DNA of 64,000 nucleotides, taken from positions 34,596,356 to 34,660,355 of the forward strand of contig JAKGHH010000007.1 in assembly GCA_022828595.1 (NCBI GenBank). Reading direction: 5' to 3'. A model generated the notes under the pieces. The model did no database searches and was not told where the DNA came from. It saw nothing but the letters and a program-made list of their open reading frames with translations. Within the stretch, counting starts at the first letter, position 1, and each line of letters starts with the position of its first letter. A program made the translations under genes and the position numbers. Positions 11,629 to 22,019 of the stretch are shown piece after piece. Source of the stretch: Nelumbo lutea (taxonomy: Eukaryota; Streptophyta; Magnoliopsida; Proteales; Nelumbonaceae).

Positions 11629-11816
11629 AGACATTTTTATCCTAACTTACAAGATAAATTTTACCAAAAAAAGGCAAGCAAATATCTTAACCAAAGAAAA
11701 AAGAAAAATTTTTGACAAGGAATAAATTCAAGCTCGTTTTGATAACGGAGAAAGAACACTCCACTCATCCACCGCCAGGGGGATCAATAAGATACAAAGA
11801 AACCTTTGAGAGCCCA

Positions 11817-12038
11817 TTAGCTCTTCATGCTCCCAAAGAATCTGGAAAGTGGCAAAGGGCCGTTGTTCTCTTCAGTATCGCTACTAGAATGCTTTGTTCT
11901 CGACTTGTGCTTTCTTTCCTTTCTTCTCTTTGACCTTGATTTGGATCTCTTGGTTTCCTTCTCATCTTCACTGCTGGAAGACTCGGATGATGAACTTGAA
12001 GACGAGGAACTTGATTCAGAAGATCTTCTCCTCGAATG
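11817..12038 (-). CDS. RS-rich host gene, last exon (Ser-rich RS-like tail and stop)
   Basis: The exon starts after the acceptor GGTTTACAG and encodes 73 residues before TAA at 11819-11817. It opens HSRRRSSES, runs through a Ser tract with Glu/Asp, then alternating Arg/Lys/Ser (KRSKSRSKRRKERKHKSR), then KHSSSDTEENNGPLPLSRFF and GSMKS. The acidic Ser tract probably contains casein-kinase-2-type sites (SSSSEDE), and the basic part resembles the RS regions of nuclear splicing-associated proteins. The hydrophobic PLSRFFG end is the sort of short conserved C-terminal motif that suggests a binding partner. Overlapping open frames on both strands are low-complexity shadows. A possible AATAAA lies about 190 bases downstream at 11628-11623. 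Confidence 0.88.
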   Translation of the reverse strand, partial: HSRRRSSESSSSSSSSSSESSSSEDEKETKRSKSRSKRRKERKHKSRTKHSSSDTEENNGPLPLSRFFGSMKS

Positions 12039-12078
12039 CTGTAAACCAAAGTCCAGTAAAATCAAAAGTCAATGATGA

Positions 12079-12780
12079 TAAGTTACCCTGAAGAAATACC
12101 AAGATGAATGACGGTATGCCTTCCTTTCTAACCAACATAAAGAAAGATAGGGTGACAAACCACAATTTACATTTGGTTAACCATCAACCAATATTTTAAC
12201 TTAAATTGCTTCAAAGCTCAAATGCTTTGAAGTCAAATGAGATGAGCCAATGGCAATTGTTCCCATCCACCATGGGTGTATATGTTTTTGTAGATGATGT
12301 GACTTAAATCAATCAAGTCTATGTTCATCATCCCACTTGGGGCCCTGCTTTCAGGTGCCAAAAAGGCATCAAAACAACTTAACTGTGGTATCATACAATA
12401 GGATCCATCAAAGTCCAACATTACATGATGTGTAAATGGTTTAAGAGCAATATGGCTAGATCAGATATATAGGTATATTTTTCTATCTCTAAGATTAGAA
12501 AGTTCATATTTCTGTTTTTCTTGAATTCTAAAAATATTTCTTGATGTGACTGGCTTTACAATTCATAAAAAATTTATGCTCTGCATCAAGAGTCAAGACC
12601 TCAATTTCTTTTTCTTTTTCTCTCCAAATCTGTTTATTTTTTTAGTAATCTTTTAGGATTAAAAATTCTAGCTTTTTTTTAATTAATATGTTTATGGGAA
12701 CAAGGGATGTTGGTGCCCCACTCCAATGGTGTATAAAGAATTAAACTTTTTGTCAACTCAAGTCAAATTTTAAGTCCTAT
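12079..12780. other. Intron sequence without recognisable elements
   Basis: T-rich intronic DNA. No repeat or coding signal identified. Confidence 0.5.
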
Positions 12781-13292
12781 TATCATTTCTTTTCTTTTTT
12801 TTTTAAGATCATTTCTTATCACTTTAGAGTTTAGACCACATTTTTCTTTGGTCTTCCTGCTCTTTCTTGCACCAAGTCACTCCTCACCTGTGCAGTCATT
12901 GGTTGTATATACATATAACCAAGCCATCTCAGTCAACTTTTCCTGATCTTGTCACTAAATGGAGCCATCGTAAGTCCTCTCTAGAGTGTCCGTTTCTAAT
13001 TCTGTCATTTCTAATCTTGTTGCTCATTCATTTCAACATCCTTTTCTCAGCTATGTTCATTTGTTAGACACATTGTTTCTTTATTGCATAATGTTCTACT
13101 CCATATAGTAAAGTTACAACTGTCTTGCAAAGCTTTAAACAGCATATCTCATGCACCTCTCCATTAAAACCACCTTTCCTTAATTCTATGGGCAGCATTC
13201 ACATTGGTTTCTCTCTCATTATGGATGATTCATTCAAGATACCAAGGAGGTAGTTTGAGGTATCTTCTAATCATCAATCTTAATTGCACCAC

Positions 13293-13382
13293 CACCACCA
13301 TCTAAGCCTTGCCTCAACTATATAGGGTCAGATACATGAGCCCTGTTCCACTATTCCATTCTATTCAGTGCCATATCCATTT
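13293..13382 (-). mobile_element. Tiny 5'-truncated RTE 3' end inserted in the older RTE
   Basis: This 90-bp insert is flanked by the 13-bp direct repeat TTAATTGCACCAC (13280-13292 and 13383-13395). On the minus strand it ends in a GGT repeat preceded by the RTE 3'-end signature (TCATGTATCTGACCC, TATAGTTGAGGC). It interrupts RTE coding sequence between the ADDIV and LYG motifs. Confidence 0.75.
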
Positions 13383-13837
13383 TTAATTGCACCACAATTG
13401 TTACTATATATATTTTTTTAATGAAATTGAATTATGTATATTCTGTCGTGGTCTGACTTATCCTGAAGCCTTGATTCTAAAGCATCTCTTTCATTGTTCT
13501 AGCTCTGCATTGAGCCCATCTATTGTCTTATCAATCAATACTATATCAGCAGCAAACAATATACACCATTGGAGCTCCTCCTGTAAATGCCTACTTAATT
13601 CATCCATAAGTAATACACAAAAAGGGACTGTGTGCAGACCCTCAATACAAGTTCATTGTGATTGGAACTTCTCTCATCTCCCCTCTTTGAGTTCTCAAAC
13701 TAGTTATTGTCCCTTCATAAATATCCCTACTGACATCAACGTACTTGAAGTCCTTTCCTAAAACCTTCCAAATGACTTCTCAAAGAAACCTATCATATAC
13801 TTTTATAAGTCAATAAATACCAAGTGGAGGCTTCAAA

Positions 13838-13882
13838 AATAAAAATAAATAAATAAATAATAATAATAATAATAATAATAAA
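13838..13882. repeat. AAAT/AAT microsatellite
   Basis: A run of AAAT units is followed by about eight AAT units, lying within the RTE relic. Confidence 0.85.
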
Positions 13883-14506
13883 TACCAAGTCGAGATTTCT
13901 CCTCTGTTCCCTTAACTTTTTGGTTGATTATTGATCTCCTAAGTGAAAAAATAACTTCCATAGTTGATAATATCTCTCTAACATGATTCCTAATTGATTT
14001 TCTGATATACTAATTTCATGTCTTAAACATTGCTGAATCATCATTTACCAAAGTTTTATAACATGGCTCATGAAATTAATCCCATAACAATTGTTGTAAT
14101 TGAATTATCACCGTTGATTTTACGTATGGGGACCATTATACTTTTCCTCCACTTAACAGATGCTTGGTTTTGCTTTTTTGTTTTAATAATCATGATAAGT
14201 CAATTATAATAATCTCATCTCATCCATACATTTCTAAATTTCTAATGAGATATCATCAGGTCCTAGAGCCTTTCTAATCTCCATCTTCTTTAAACTTTGG
14301 AGCCCTGATTCTACAAATATATCTATGCTCTCTAGGAATATGGAGAACGGTAGTGATTTTTATAGCAGACTTCACCAAAACTGAACTGGAAAATCAAAGT
14401 AGAAAGGTGGAAATCAAGCAAGCAAGTAGTTGCTGTAACCTGCAAGTTTTCTGGCTGACACATTCAAATCTAATCTCCCTGTGTGCTTTGCAGATGCCTT
14501 ATAAAG

Positions 14507-14697
14507 TGTTGTACAGGAAGAAGAGAGAAAGGGAGAGAGGAGAGGAGAGACGAGAGGACTGAGAGCCCAAAAAGATACTGCAGGCGGCACAGTATGTTAT
14601 ATTTATACTAGGGCGACAACAACTAAACATAAAGAAAAGGAAAAGTACAATAGTACCCCTGCAGTACTATACATATATAAAATAACATCTGTTAACA
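14507..14697 (-). repeat. 3' LTR of the young copia element
   Basis: 191 bp, TG...CA, with a purine-rich stretch (GAGGAGAGGAGAGACG). Adjacent on the right is the polypurine-tract complement CTCCCCTTC (14698-14706). Confidence 0.93.
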
Positions 14698-14704
14698 CTC
14701 CCCT

Positions 14705-16225
14705 TCAAGTTGGAGCATAGATATCAATCATGCCCAACTTGTCACATAGATCATGATGTCTTGAGTGGTGTAGTCCTTTTGTAAAGATGTCTGCAAGTAG
14801 GTCCTCAGAGCTGACATAGGGAGTACACATTTCGCTTGTGATGACTTTCTCTCTGATAAAATGCTTGTCGACTTCGATGTGTTTTGTTCTATCATGTAGC
14901 ACTGGGTTAGCAGCAATGTTTATGGCTGCTTTGTTATCACAGAATAGGGTCATAGGCTTGTCCACTGGAAAACCCAACTCACTCAACAGATTCTTTATCC
15001 ACATACTTTCAGCCACTCCATGAGCCATTGCCCGATATTCAGCTTCAGCACTGGATCTAGCCACCACACTTTGCTTTTTACTTCTCCAGGTAACAAGGTT
15101 TCCTCCTATAAAGGTGCAATAGCCACTAGTAGACTTTCTGTCATTTAGAGATCCAGCCTAATCTGCATCAATATACACTTCAACTTTCAAATGCCCGTGT
15201 CTTTGAAACAACAAGCCAGCACCTGGAATCCTTTTAAGATATCGGAGGATTCTTTCTGCTGCTTCAAGATGAGTGGACATAGGTGCATGCATATACTGGC
15301 TAAGGACACAAACAGCATAAGCAATGTCTGGGCGGGTCATAGAAAGATATAACAATCTCCCTACAAGTCTCTGAAACTGCACATCCTTGATAGGTTGACC
15401 TTGGCTGTCACCTAATTTATGGTTGGGATCAATGGGAGAGTCAACAAGCTTCACTCCCATTTTTCCAGTGTCCTGAAGTAAATCTAAGACATACTTCCTT
15501 TGGGAAATGAAGATACCCTTTTTTGAGCGGGCAAATTCAATTCCAATGAAGTATCTTGGAGGCCCTAGATTCTTTACTTCAAACTGTGTGGCAAGAAAAC
15601 TCTTCAACCTATGGATTTCATCCTTCCAGTCACCAGTGACAATTATATCATCAACATATACTATCAAAGCAGCAATTTTACATTCTCCTCTTTTCACAAA
15701 CAGTGTGTGATCAAATTGACATTGCTTGTATCCTTTTTGCTGAACCACAACATGGAATCTGAACCAGGCTCATGGTGATTGTTTTAGCCCATATAAAGAC
15801 TTCTTCAACTTGCACACCTTCTGTTCATTGCCTTGAGCCTGAAAACCAGGGGGTTGTATCATGTAAACTTCCTCTTCAAGATCACCATTCAAGAATGCAT
15901 TCTTGATATCAAGCTGATGTAGATCCCAATCCAGGTTAGTAGCAAGAGAGAATAAAACTCTAATGGAGTTCATCTTGGCAACAGGAGCAAAAGTCTCTAC
16001 AAAATCAACTCCGTACACTTGTGTAAACCCCTTTTCCACTAAACGAGCTTTATACCTCTCCACTGTGCCATCAGCCCTATGTTTGATGGTGAACACCCAT
16101 TTACATCCAACTGGATCCTTTACCTTAGGAAGATCTGCAAGTTCCCATGTGCCATTTTTATGAAGGGCATTAATTTCTTCCATCATGGCATCTATCCACT
16201 CAGGTACTGAAAGAGCTTCTGCCAC
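14705..16225 (-). pseudogene. Copia reverse transcriptase and RNase H (young element)
   Basis: RT begins MAEALSVPEWIDAMMEE and includes [47 protein letters not shown] and KLKKSLYGLKQSP. There a stop (TGA, near 15770) interrupts it just before the AWF motif. The second part has LIVYVDDIIVTGDWKDEI, so the catalytic YVDD is intact, then GRLLYLSMTRPDIAYAV. After a break near 15150 RNase H carries MVARSSAEAEYRAMAHGV, FCDNKAAINIAANPVLHDR and HIEVDKHFIREKV, ending DIYAPT-stop beside the polypurine tract. Only two interruptions are visible in RT-RNase H, in keeping with a recent insertion. Confidence 0.9.
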
Positions 16226-18021
16226 ATTCTTAGGGATAGGGACACTGTCAATGGAAGTAAGAAATGCATGAAAAGAGGGTGAAATGTTTTATAGGAAACA
16301 AAGTTGGAAATGGGGTGTTTAGTGGTGCACGATCTAACACCTTTCTTGTGAGCAATAGGACAGTCAAGGTCATTAGCAATAGAGGTATCAATTGTAATGG
16401 GGTCAGGGACATCATTGGGAACCAAGGTACCTAAGTGAGTATGATCCGCCCCCGAGGAGTTTGATGGCACTGGAGGTACAGCTTCTACATTCTCCACAGC
16501 TCTTGAATTTGGTTGGCTTTTGCGACGACAGAAGAAGACACGAAAAGGCGGAGGATCAGGAAGAGGAGGGAGCTGAACCAGTTTCTCCTCATTCCTACAC
16601 TCCCCCTGAGGAGAAACAGGGAAAAAAGGCTCATTCTCAAAGAAAGAGACATCCATGGAAACATAGAATTTCCGAGAAATAGGATCAAAACAACGGTATC
16701 CCTTCTGAGTGAAGGAGTACCCCAAGAATATGCAAGGAATAGCACAGGAATCCAATTTCCCACGAATGGAAGATAGATTTTGGACAAAGCACCGACAACC
16801 AAATACGCGAGGAGAAATGGGAAGGAGGGCCTTAGGGAAGAAAAGTTGACGTGGGGCTTTGCACTCTAACCAACGAGAGGGGATACGGTTAATGAGGTAG
16901 GTAGAACAGAGGACAGCCTCAAGCCAAAAACGTTTGGGGACATTCATATGGAGTAGTAAACCCCAGGCCACTTCAAGAAGATGTCGGTTCTTTCGTTCAG
17001 CAACACCATTTTGTTGTGTTGTTCGGGCATAAGAGCTATGGTGAAGTGAACCATGCGAAACAAAGAATTCCATGAGATCACTATGAAAATACTCTTTCGC
17101 ATTATCTTACTGAAAAATTTGGATTTCAGTTTGAAATTAAGTGAAGACCATCCATTGAAATTCTTGGATAATTTTTGGTACTTCCTCCCTGGTTCGCATG
17201 GGATATACCCAAGTATATCTAGAATAATCATCAATGATGGTAATAAAATACTTGTAACCACTCTCAGATGGTAAAGTAATAGGGCCCCACACATCAGAAT
17301 GAACAATGTGAAAAGGAAATTCAGATTTTCTATTTTTTGGAAGAAAATGAGTTCTACAATGTTCACTCAATTGACACGTTTGACAAGAGAAATCCAAAAC
17401 GGACACTGACTTAAACAGATCTGGAAACACAACTTTCAAAGACTCAAGAGACAAATAACCAAGGCGACAATGCCATAAATAAACTTGACTCTTACAGGAC
17501 TGACTCATAGACTCTGTAACATGAAGACCAGCCTTATTCTCCAACATGTAAAGTCCATCAGCCATACGTCCTCTACCAATCGTCCTCCCCGAAACTAGAT
17601 CCTGGATCACACAGTAAGAAGGGAAAAATGTCACTGAGTTGTTTAAGGAATTAGTAACACTACTAACATAGAACAAATTAACGGGAAATTTTAGAACATG
17701 TAAAACATCAGAGAGGGTAAGGCCAAGGGGAAGAGAGACGGTTCCTTGACCAGCTATGGAAGCATATGATCCATCAGCTAGTCTCACCTTGTCTCTTCCA
17801 GAAAGAAGGTGATAGGTTTGAAAGTAAGAGGACGTACCAGTCATGTGTTTTGACACTCCAGAATCAATGATCCATGGAGAGTTACTTGATGTAGACGTAA
17901 ATGAGGATGAGGGAGGAGCATCCATCTGACAAATTGCTCTACCATAGAGCTCTAAATGGTCACGGAAGGAATTCATAATATCCTCCCTTGGGCCAGATCC
18001 AGATGAATGTGTCTGAGTCAC
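16192..18021 (-). pseudogene. Copia protease and integrase (young element)
   Basis: Protease: SPWIIDSGVSKHMTGTSSYF keeps the DSG active site, followed by VRLADGSYASIAGQGTVSLP. The integrase zinc finger is WHCRLGYLSLESLK with CQTCQLSEHC. Core motifs are IVHSDVWGP, IIDDYSRYTWVYPM and, after a frame break near 17100, TTQQNGVAERKNRHLLEVAW, so all three acidic residues are present but in two frames. The tail covers FGCRCFVQNLSSIRGKLDS, IFLGYSFTQKGYRCFDP and the Pro-rich spacer, then DLDCPIAHKKGVRSCT. A second frame change follows near 16280. Confidence 0.88.
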
Positions 18022-18128
18022 AGTATGGATGGGGGACTGATTCTCTCAAGTGGCTATGTTGGTCATAGTGTGTTTCTTTGTACCTTGTTGTCCTGACCTT
18101 TTATTCACATCTGAACTTTGCTTCTTAT

Positions 18129-19031
18129 TCAGATCTTGAGCCCATTTCGGCTTTCCATGAAGATCCCAGCATGTATCTTGGGTGTGTCGGGGTTTCTGGC
18201 AATGAGTTTACCACAATTTATCTTTGTCATCCATTTTTTCTGAAGATCTCCTTTCCTGGAAGAATTTCCTCCACTAGTAGTAACACTCCCTTTTGCGGCC
18301 AACACAACTGCATCTTCACCAGAACTGTTCATCAAATTCCTTCTGCTTTCTTCAGATTGTACAAGAGCATAAACTTCCTGGACTGAAGGAAGATCTTTAG
18401 AACCGAGGATTTGGACCCTGATAGACTCATATGTAGGGTTCAAACCATGTAAGAAAGCAAACACTCTCTGCTCGGAGACGAGTTTTTTGTACAGCTTTGC
18501 ATCTTCATCACACTTCCATTCCACACTCTGATAATGATCCAACTCCTTCTGGACAGAAGTCAAGTCAGAGTAATATACAGATAGACACCTCTCCCCCTGT
18601 TTACAAGTAGATGATTTTGCCTATAATTGGTAGATTTTTGCATAGTGTCGCAGTTCCGAATATGTTGATTTTGCTTGTTCCCAGATCTCATTTGTCGTTT
18701 CAGCCCACATGAAATTCCTCCTTATTTGAGGTTGCATAGAGACTAAAAGCCAAGACATAACCATGTTGTTTTCCTGATTCCATCTATCATATTCAGCACT
18801 CCCATAGTGTGGTTCTTTTATTCTCCCATTAATATAACCTATCTTCCCCCTTGCAGTGATGTACAGCTTGATCCCTCTTGACCACTCTAAATAATTTAAA
18901 CCATCAAGAGGGACAACAGTCATGGGAAAGGATAGGTCCACACCCCCACTCATTTCATTCAGCGTTGAGGAAACTCCGGATGTAGCAGAATCTTCACCGC
19001 TCATGATTTCAGTTTCAAAAACAACACCCAA
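18129..19031 (-). pseudogene. Copia gag (young element)
   Basis: Gag opens at 19031 with MGVVFETEIMSGEDSATS and carries the copia gag motifs LDGLNYLEWSRGIKLYI, NNMVMSWLLVSMQPQI and TTNEIWEQAKSTYSELRHY. A TAG at about 18620 interrupts it after KIYQL. The frame then resumes with SVQKELDHYQSVEWKCDEDA, FAFLHGLNPTYESIRVQIL and QSEESRRNLM. The nucleic-acid-binding zinc knuckle near 18190 is damaged: HCQKPRHTQDTC can be read in one frame, but the first Cys is lost and the frame shifts. Without an intact gag this copy cannot form its own particles. Confidence 0.85.
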
Positions 19032-19476
19032 AAGAGGAACATAGCCTCAAAAAGTTGTTACAGAAGGTACCAGCCACTTCCAGACCTTCAGTCCACCAAA
19101 AAGCTACTGTCGTAGCACATAAACAAGGTCCTTATGACCCTACGGTTTCACAGGGATCAAACGACCCCACAAAAAGAAGGAAAAGAAAGAGGTGCATCTC
19201 ACCTCACATCCAATCGGCAGACCTAGTACAGGTCTAGCACAGGCACATGACCAGAAAGAAGAGAGTAAACAAAAGGTACTTCAGTCAAACATCAGGACAG
19301 CCGAACAGCAAATAAGAACAAAGTAAAAAAAAAAAGGTTACTTCAGTCGAACATCAGGGCAGCCGAACAGCAGATGATAACTTCTGAAAGTTTGTCACCC
19401 TCGAAACAAAGTCTTCTACATGCTGGAAGAGGAAAAGACAGACTGCTCGACTTCACCCTTCAGACCTAGACGTCCT

Positions 19477-19488
19477 GCTCTGATACCA
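19477..19488 (-). other. tRNA primer binding site
   Basis: TGGTATCAGAGC on the minus strand, immediately inside the 5' LTR: the perfect initiator-Met tRNA type site. Confidence 0.88.
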
Positions 19489-19679
19489 TGTTGTACAGGA
19501 AGAAGAGAGAAAGGGAGAGAGAAGAGGAGAGACGAGAGGACTGAGAGCCCAAAAAGATACTGCAGGCGGCACAGTATGTTATATTTATACTAGGGCGACA
19601 ACAACTAAACATAAAGAAAAGGAAAAGTACAATAGTACCCCTGCGGTACTATACATATATAAAATAACATCTGTTAACA
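19489..19679 (-). repeat. 5' LTR of the young copia element
   Basis: 191 bp, nearly identical to 14507-14697. Confidence 0.93.
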
Positions 19680-19684
19680 TAAAG

Positions 19685-19989
19685 TAAGGTAAGAACAACT
19701 TAAAATATGTAGAAAAGCCACCTCCGTTGCTTAAAACAAAAGTGCAAAGTGTGCACCTGTCCAAAAATCACTAAACTAGTCCTGTTTTATGACTAATAAA
19801 CCTTAATAGCTAATTCAAAGACCCTTTAACAGCAACAAATCAACTAGAAATCATCAAAATATAATTTTAAAACAATTAGCTAATAATTGTGGATGTTTCC
19901 CTTGATCGTTTGACTTGTCAAGTGCCTCTTCATACTTGACTGAAGCCTTTACATCAATCCTCTTTACTTTTAGAGGACTCAATCTACAA
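19685..19989. other. Intron sequence, nothing recognised
   Basis: AT-rich, no motif or repeat identified. Confidence 0.5.
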
Positions 19990-20170
19990 GTCTTGTAAAG
20001 CTAGCATGAGCTGGCGGTACTATAAAGATCAACAATGCTTCAAGTCTTGGATATATCCATGGAAGTAGGTAGGTCCACCATGTAGGCATTATCATTAATC
20101 TACTTCAAGATCTTGTAAGGTCCAATCTTTTTTGGCTGCAATTTGTTGTATTGCTTGTAGGCATTATCAT
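19990..20170 (-). pseudogene. Ty3/gypsy integrase C-terminal scrap
   Basis: The minus strand gives QYNKLQPKKIGPYKILK, then INDNAYMVDLPTSMDISKT. This matches the gypsy integrase C-terminal pattern K-L-x-x-K-x-GP-x-K-I-x-x-x-I-N-x-NAY-x-x-DLP. It is short, has an in-frame stop and no LTR nearby, so it is a fragment. It is the only gypsy trace I can support. Confidence 0.6.
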
Positions 20171-20174
20171 CATT

Positions 20175-20497
20175 CCTTTAACCAAGAATGCTAACATACT
20201 GCTGTACCATTCATTTTTAAAATCTCAGCATTGCTATGCCCAGTTTAAGCCTATTGAAGCCTTAAATTTCCTCCTGATTGGGAGCAGGCTATGAAGCTAC
20301 TCCCAATCACAGTTTACAAGGAAATTTCATATAATGCATCAACTGATTTTAGTACCCTTTAACCAACAATGCTAACATACTGCTGTACCATTCATTCTTA
20401 AAATCTTAGCATTGCTATATCCGGTTTAAGCCTGTTGAAGACTTGAATTTCCTGCTGGTTGGGAGCAGGATGAGAAGCTACTCCCAATCACAGTTTA
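20175..20497. repeat. Two direct copies of a 142-bp sequence
   Basis: 20175-20316 and 20356-20497 start CCTTTAACCA and end CACAGTTTA. They share most bases, including GCTAACATACTGCTGTACC and CTCCCAATCACAGTTTA, and are separated by 39 bp. This looks like a local duplication. Confidence 0.85.
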
Positions 20498-20543
20498 TAA
20501 AACCTTTTTTTATAGACCAATCTTCTAGGCCCAACCCTACGGG

Positions 20544-21246
20544 CATAGTTTTCAAGGCGCCAAGCCAAGGCAAGGTGACAGGGGGGCACCTAGTCACCTA
20601 GTCGCCTAGGCGATGCATTTTTTTTTTTTGAAGTAAAAACATGTATCCTAGGGTAGTTCCCTAGGTTCCATAATCATATTTCCTTAATAAATATCCATAA
20701 TTTTCGTAAGAAAAGTATAAACTTCATGTTAAAGTAGAGAAAATCAACATATTCCAACATATTCATGAGAAGAAAAAGAAGAAAGAAAAGAAAATTCGAA
20801 AAATATAGGGGCTGAATCCCTATTTCTTTTATAGGAAAAGAAGAAAAGAAAAGGTGGAAGAAGAAGAAGAAGAAGAAGAAGAAGAAGAAATTAGTATATA
20901 AAAACACAAAATTAGTAAAGAAAATGAAAAAAATGTGTTGATTGGACAACATTTTATGTTCTTTCATACTTATTGGTTCAGGTTTTTGAAGTCTTTGAGG
21001 GTTCAATACAGCATTTAGCAATGTTTATGTTGATTAAACCCTAACAAATAAGAAAAAAAAAAGAAATTAGTATATAAACACACAAAATGAATAGTTTAGT
21101 TTGAAAATGTCTATTTTATAATTATAACCTCAAAAAATTAAGAATATAAAAGTGTGTTATAACACACTACAGAAAATTGTTTGGCAATTAGGCGAGGCGA
21201 GACTCCAAGGGCGCCTTGTTGCCTAGGCGTCGCCTTGACAACTATG
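20544..21246. mobile_element. Non-autonomous TIR element, CATAGTT family, 8-bp TSD
   Basis: The ends are CATAGTTTTCAAGGC and its inverse GCCTTGACAACTATG. The flanks are CCTACGGG (20536-20543) and CCTATGGG (21247-21254), which match in 7 of 8 bases. The 8-bp duplication suggests hAT-type transposition. Both ends are rich in GCCTAGGCG words. The inside holds a GAA microsatellite (about 20860-20890) and no transposase. A second copy is at 50396-50741. Confidence 0.8.
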
Positions 21247-21673
21247 CCTATGGGTGGGTTGAAACAAGTTATTTAAGAGAGGGGCCTGCAGTAAACTCTA
21301 TTTAAGACTTTTCGGTGGACAGCGTGCCCTAAATTAATTTAAAAGGGATTTGGATCCTAATAACAAGTTGTTAAACACTTAGGCGGTGTTCTGTATTGTG
21401 GATATTCCTTGGATCAGTTGGTTATGAATCTGAAACATGATACACCCATTAGGTGTTCCTTTAGGGGTGTACCATGTTTTAAAACCATCTAATGAAAGGT
21501 TTTGAAATACAAAATATCACATTTTTTATTCCACACCAAAATCTTGTGTATCAATCCAGACCACAGTAAATTGGATAATTACCACAAGTTAATAAATGAC
21601 AAATATTTTATTTAAAATTTTGCCAACAATACATCCAAACCATAGTGCAGAACACCCTATGGAGTGTGATGTG

Positions 21674-22005
21674 AGTAGAAAAGTTTTGATAACCTGTTTT
21701 GATATAAAATCTGTAAAAGAAAGAAGAGAAAGAAGAGAGGAAAAGGTTTCTGCTAGAAAGAAAGAGGAGAGATAGAAGAGAATGGGGAAAAGCCAAAAAA
21801 CTAATATGGCTGCCCTTTTCATTAGATTATATGCTCATAAAATAAAGAGTGTACACGTACAAGTATGCCCTTAGTAAGTCGGCTACTTGTAAGAAGCTGA
21901 AAAATTACACTTAACTTAAACATAAACTAATGGACCTAAGACCCAACAACAACCTAACCAAGTTATGTAGATAAAAAACAAGTAAAATCAGCCCACAACT
22001 CAACA
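21674..22005 (-). repeat. 3' LTR, TG...CT ends
   Basis: 332 bp. The polypurine-tract complement CTCCCCCTC follows at 22006-22014. Confidence 0.88.
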
Positions 22006-22019
22006 CTCCCCCTCAAGTT

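Larger units (their letters stand above)
12781..14340 (-). mobile_element. RTE-clade LINE relic
   Basis: Read on the minus strand, a decayed RTE reverse transcriptase is visible. Near 14250 there is a GPDDI-like motif. Near 13790-13730 there is MIGFFEKSFGRF-like text. At about 13600-13500 comes MDELSRHLQEELQWCILF followed by AADIVLIDKTIDGLNAEL, matching the RTE FADDIVLIDE region. After a small insertion the C-terminal part appears: LLYGVEHYAIKKQ and NIAEKRMLK (the RTE LYG-EC-W-K and VAEMRMLRW region) and QEDQRKM (the GRPKK-like end). Stops and frameshifts are frequent, so this is an old copy. The 5' part, including any endonuclease, is missing. Confidence 0.75.
14507..19679 (-). mobile_element. 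Young Ty1/copia retrotransposon with perfect TSD
   Basis: Both 191-bp LTRs (14507-14697, 19489-19679) are present and differ at only about two positions by eye. The flanking 5-bp duplication is TAAAG on both sides (14502-14506, 19680-19684). The primer site and polypurine tract are intact. Gag, protease, integrase, RT and RNase H are in the usual copia order on the minus strand, with several frameshifts and stops. Confidence 0.95.

Noticed and set aside
11827..12091. Plus-strand open frames over the last exon (Ser/Leu/Asp-rich)
   Set aside because: They are antisense shadows of the Ser/Arg-rich minus-strand exon, which alone has a splice acceptor, matching phase and a sensible stop.
20674..21021. 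115-codon Phe/Lys-rich frame inside the CATAGTT element
   Set aside because: It comes from a GAA microsatellite and AT-rich text; no conserved residues.
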